Program-made: the position numbers and the translations under genes
The notes under the pieces: generated by a model
Seen by the model: the letters and a program-made list of their open reading frames with translations, nothing else
What the model was told of the DNA's origin: nothing
The model's database searches: none
DNA from: Roseivirga sp.
GTDB taxonomy: Bacteria; Bacteroidota; Bacteroidia; Cytophagales; Cyclobacteriaceae
DNA length: 64,000 nucleotides
Direction: 5' to 3'
Assembly (NCBI GenBank): GCA_029262895.1
Contig: JAJCYM010000075.1
Span: 1 to 64,000 of the forward strand
Part shown: in pieces, positions 61,547 through 64,000 of the stretch
How the letters are laid out: each line of letters starts with the position of its first letter
Numbering within the stretch: the stretch's first letter is position 1

Positions 61547-61979
61547 AACGCTCAAACCACAGGGCTTTTACTTACACTCTTGAAAAAGAAGTAAACAAAG
61601 AGTTCAAGAAGGAAGAATCGGTCAGCCACATAAGGCGGACGCTTCACCGCGTTTCCTTCACCAGCCCGCCTTAAAATTCAAACTTCCCTTCTACCTAAAT
61701 TTATAATTGTATAAAGTCTTTCTCAATATGCTATTCCCTTCATTATTAGTATCAAAAGTTGTGATTAATCAATATAATTTTTAGATTAATTATTTAAGAT
61801 AAATTGATGAAATGATTGACTTTAGCTCATACTCAAGTAATAATGGAAAGCCTCCTTTTTAGTAGGCTTTTTTTTGCTGTCTCTATTGTAGATACTTAAT
61901 AATGATGCAATTTGTAACGGTATTGAGCTTGATGAAACACTGTCTAGATTGATAATTAGAAGCCACATAAGACACACCT
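61547..61979. other. Gene-free 433-bp region upstream of the membrane-protein/caspase pair
   Basis: No convincing open frame. It contains TAAGGCGG (61631-61638) paired with CCGCCTTA (61666-61673), a GC-rich patch in AT-rich DNA that could be an RNA hairpin, then about 130 bp of very AT-rich sequence and a clear plus-strand terminator at 61847-61875. An untranslated transcript or small RNA ending at that terminator would fit, as would a remnant of a mobile element; neither is shown. Confidence 0.5.
61847..61875 (+). terminator. Rho-independent terminator with no gene just upstream
   Basis: AAAGCCT and AGGCTTT pair around CCTTTTTAGT, followed by a run of Ts. The nearest plus-strand gene ends 300 bp upstream at 61546, so it may end a long 3' region of that gene or a separate small RNA. 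Confidence 0.7.
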
Positions 61980-62930
61980 ATGGATAACCAACTTGTAATT
62001 AGAGTCAAATTTGACCACTCAATTAATCCCGTTAAAGACAATTCATACTATGGGGACTTTTGGAGGGGTTTGTCTAACTATCTTAAAAGAGAGTACTCAG
62101 ATCAGCAGTATGAACAAGTTTTTAGAAGGGAGTTTCCCAGGAACCTAAAGCAGCGATTGATTAGAAAATACGATGAAGAGCTGCGATCATTTGAGCGAGA
62201 GTTCTTCGGCTTGCAGGCATTAGATGGCCCCTATTTTGATAAACTATTTTTTCGCAACAAAGAATCAGAGCGCATTGAATATGTGTTGCAAGAATGGAAT
62301 AATCTAATCAATACAAAAGTTGGTCTGGCTCGAGAAAATGAAGCTTATAATAAGCTTTTACAAAAGAGGCTTTTAGCTTCTCAAATAGAGTTTGGTGTAC
62401 AAAACATTAGCTATTCATCGCTTCAATTCGACCTACCGATAGAACCGTTCAACCAACTCACAGAACTTTTCGATAACAACTTTGATCTACTCAGGATTTT
62501 TTTGGATCAATTTATGCCAGCTGCCTTTTTTGAGACATTCGGTACTTACAGTTACGATGAAATACCATTGTCCACCGATGTTCATTACCCTCAAGGCTTT
62601 AGAGAGGCCTTTGCGGCTTCATCTGTTCCGGTACCCGTGACTCCTGAAGCACCAAAGGAAAAACCGAAGTTGACTGATCGCCTCCTAAAAGCAAAGTGGA
62701 CATGGTACCTGGCAAATGGCTCATTGCTAATTCCTTTCGGTATTTCTATTTGGATATTACTTGCCGCTTTGGACAAAGTAGAAGCTATCCAAGACAATCA
62801 GAACAAGTCATTAAAACCACTAATTGAATACAATAATCAGCTTCACCAGAGCTATCAAGAGTTGATTGAGCTTCAGCAGAATACTTTAAAGGAACAGTAT
62901 AAGCGAGATAGCTTGAACGCAGGCGACTAG
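61980..62930 (+). CDS. Single-span membrane protein upstream of a caspase gene, unknown family
   Basis: 316 residues. N-terminal soluble region about 1-220, highly charged (YEQVFRREFPRNLKQRLIRK, EELRSFEREFFGLQALDGPY), with no recognisable domain; a proline/lysine-rich linker about 222-238 (VTPEAPKEKPK); one membrane span about 243-263 (LANGSLLIPFGISIWILLAA); then a C-terminal predicted coiled coil (LHQSYQELIELQQNTLKEQY). By the positive-inside rule (K/R-rich at 230-240) the large N-terminal part is probably cytosolic. The caspase gene starts 62 bp downstream on the same strand, so they are likely one operon. A sensor, anchor or effector for the protease is a reasonable guess but untested. Confidence 0.72.
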   Translation: MDNQLVIRVKFDHSINPVKDNSYYGDFWRGLSNYLKREYSDQQYEQVFRREFPRNLKQRLIRKYDEELRSFEREFFGLQALDGPYFDKLFFRNKESERIEYVLQEWNNLINTKVGLARENEAYNKLLQKRLLASQIEFGVQNISYSSLQFDLPIEPFNQLTELFDNNFDLLRIFLDQFMPAAFFETFGTYSYDEIPLSTDVHYPQGFREAFAASSVPVPVTPEAPKEKPKLTDRLLKAKWTWYLANGSLLIPFGISIWILLAALDKVEAIQDNQNKSLKPLIEYNNQLHQSYQELIELQQNTLKEQYKRDSLNAGD

Positions 62931-62992
62931 TACAATTTTCACTTGAACTAAGAGATTTCTACAGAACACCATTAAGCTGAATCATCTAGAGA

Positions 62993-64000
62993 ATGAAAAC
63001 ATTAGCCATAATTATAGGCAACAATAAATATCACGAAAGTGCTGAATTGGAAAATGCCGTGAATGATGCTAAATCGATTCAACAAGTCTTTGAAAGACTT
63101 GGATATGACGTGATCTGTAAACTCGACTGCACTGTTGACGATTATGCCGGTCTACTTAATGAGTTTGAATCAAAAATCAAGGACTATGATGCCTCAATTT
63201 TCTACTATGCTGGACATGGCTTTGAGCTTGATGGAGAGAATTATTTGCCTGCAGTTGATTGTCAAATACCACCTGCGAATAAGTACGTAGCTGAAAAATA
63301 CTCCATAAGGCTATCGGAGTTATTAGATATATATCGATCCTATGGTAACAAAGTGAACATTGTCATCATTGATGCCTGTCGTAGAACATTTGATAGAGGC
63401 GGAAATATTGCCTTGGCTCCAATGTTCGCACCTAAGGGAACATTGCTGGCATTCTCAACATCTCCGAATGAAGGAGCTAGTGACAAAGGTTTTGATGGCA
63501 ACAGTATCTATACTGGAGCACTGCTAAGGTATTTAGGAAGAGAACATTTGTCAGTTGAAGTATTATTTAAAAAGGTGCGAAAAACGGTGTATGCTCTCAG
63601 TGAAGGTAGAATAACTACCTGGGAACACACTTCATTGATTAATGACTTCTTCTTCTTCAACACAGGACAATTGGTGCATTCAGTCGACATCCCATATTCA
63701 GATTTAGTCGTCAAAGACATTGACTACGCTGAGGCAACAGATTTCGGGACACTTATTGCTGACGTAAAGTCCTACAACTGGTATGTCCAGAACCCTTCGA
63801 TTCAGGCCCTTTTAAAAATCCCAACTAATCAACTCGATAGCAATCAGCAGTTCATTCTTGGAAGAAACCTTCTACAAGCTGCCGAAGGATCTGCAGCCGA
63901 GGCTTACAATTTCATGGAACGTATAGGTACTAACATTGTTAAGTATTCCCATGATGGAGAGAACCATGTTCTGAATGGCATATTGTTCGAGATTTATTTC
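62993..64000 (+). CDS. Caspase-family (peptidase C14) protease, 3' end outside window
   Basis: The frame is open from the ATG at 62993 to the right edge, 336 residues visible, with no stop. N-terminal caspase/metacaspase p20-like domain (about 1-135): LAIIIGNNKYHESAELENAV at 4-23, catalytic His75 in FYYAGHGFELDG, and catalytic Cys129 in IVIIDACRRTF. The p10-like region follows (FSTSPNEGASDKGFDGNSIY, about 155-174, and the small subunit to about 225). From about 240 a second region (SVDIPYSDLVVKDIDYAEAT, then SNQQFILGRNLLQAAEGSAA) suggests a further, perhaps helical, domain continuing off the edge. The gene follows the membrane protein by 62 bp. Bacterial caspases often act as cell-death or defence effectors; the role here is inference. 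Confidence 0.9.
   Translation, partial: MKTLAIIIGNNKYHESAELENAVNDAKSIQQVFERLGYDVICKLDCTVDDYAGLLNEFESKIKDYDASIFYYAGHGFELDGENYLPAVDCQIPPANKYVAEKYSIRLSELLDIYRSYGNKVNIVIIDACRRTFDRGGNIALAPMFAPKGTLLAFSTSPNEGASDKGFDGNSIYTGALLRYLGREHLSVEVLFKKVRKTVYALSEGRITTWEHTSLINDFFFFNTGQLVHSVDIPYSDLVVKDIDYAEATDFGTLIADVKSYNWYVQNPSIQALLKIPTNQLDSNQQFILGRNLLQAAEGSAAEAYNFMERIGTNIVKYSHDGENHVLNGILFEIYF

Overview
The window comes from a member of the Bacteroidota, most likely a marine Cytophagales-type (Fulvivirga/Reichenbachiella-like) bacterium; I cannot name the species. The evidence is AT-rich intergenic DNA, Bacteroidota-specific families (T9SS plug protein, DUF3276/PUR-like protein, a stand-alone PspC-leader-type domain), a giant protein ending in a type IX secretion (T9SS) sorting domain, ECF sigma/anti-sigma pairs with the GETSLEEE-type cytoplasmic head, many short-lipobox lipoproteins, and dispersed AAATTCCAAA/CAAGTTCCAAG-type palindromic repeats.

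Layout. 1-1.4 kb: 3' part of a sulfatase. 1.5-6.6 kb (minus): a small PspC-leader-like protein, an exported alpha/beta hydrolase, then an envelope operon reading ECF sigma, HEAT-repeat anti-sigma-like protein and three paralogous DUF4097-like exported proteins. 6.8-7.9 kb: a YdcF/SanA-like membrane protein and an ArsR regulator. 8.1-17.4 kb (minus): a 2944-residue T9SS-exported repeat adhesin with a lipoprotein 5 nt behind it, preceded by about 0.8 kb without genes. 18.2-26.7 kb: an NCS1 transporter, an AlkD-like glycosylase, a catabolic set (Rieske oxygenase, class III aminotransferase, methylmalonate-semialdehyde dehydrogenase) and a divergent asnB interrupted by one in-frame TAA between its two domains. 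26.8-31.2 kb: a RelB/RelE-type toxin-antitoxin pair, an AraC regulator, an SRPBCC protein, an exported M20 peptidase and two unknown proteins. 31.3-37.9 kb (plus): 4-hydroxyphenylpyruvate dioxygenase, phosphohexomutase, DinB-like protein, MurB, an MFS exporter and a methyltransferase. 38-42 kb: a membrane AraC regulator, an FG-GAP/ASPIC protein, an exported unknown and an exported cupin. 42-50.5 kb: an OmpA/PD40/TPR protein resembling PorE, an orphan ABC ATPase, a sorbosone-dehydrogenase-like lipoprotein, an ABC-F ATPase and two lipoproteins. 50.5-53.8 kb: an ECF sigma factor with an unusual anti-sigma/beta-barrel fusion, divergent from the T9SS plug protein. 53.8-60.6 kb: a lone Cas6, YchF, an AI-2E-family transporter, DUF3276, DUF58, a repeat-rich spacer, a ferredoxin and a LuxC-like acyl-CoA reductase. 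60.8-64 kb: an exported protein with HELVE motif, an unknown single-span membrane protein and, running off the end, a caspase-family protease.

How it fits together. Much of the window serves the cell envelope: two independent ECF regulons of envelope proteins, T9SS machinery (plug, PorE-like protein) with a giant T9SS client, and many lipoproteins. The best candidates for something undescribed are the membrane-protein plus caspase pair at the right edge, the CRISPR-free Cas6, the anti-sigma/beta-barrel fusion, the triple DUF4097-like operon, the Rieske/aminotransferase/semialdehyde-dehydrogenase cluster, and three long palindromic or nested intergenic repeats. No tRNA, rRNA, CRISPR array, prophage or intact insertion sequence was seen.
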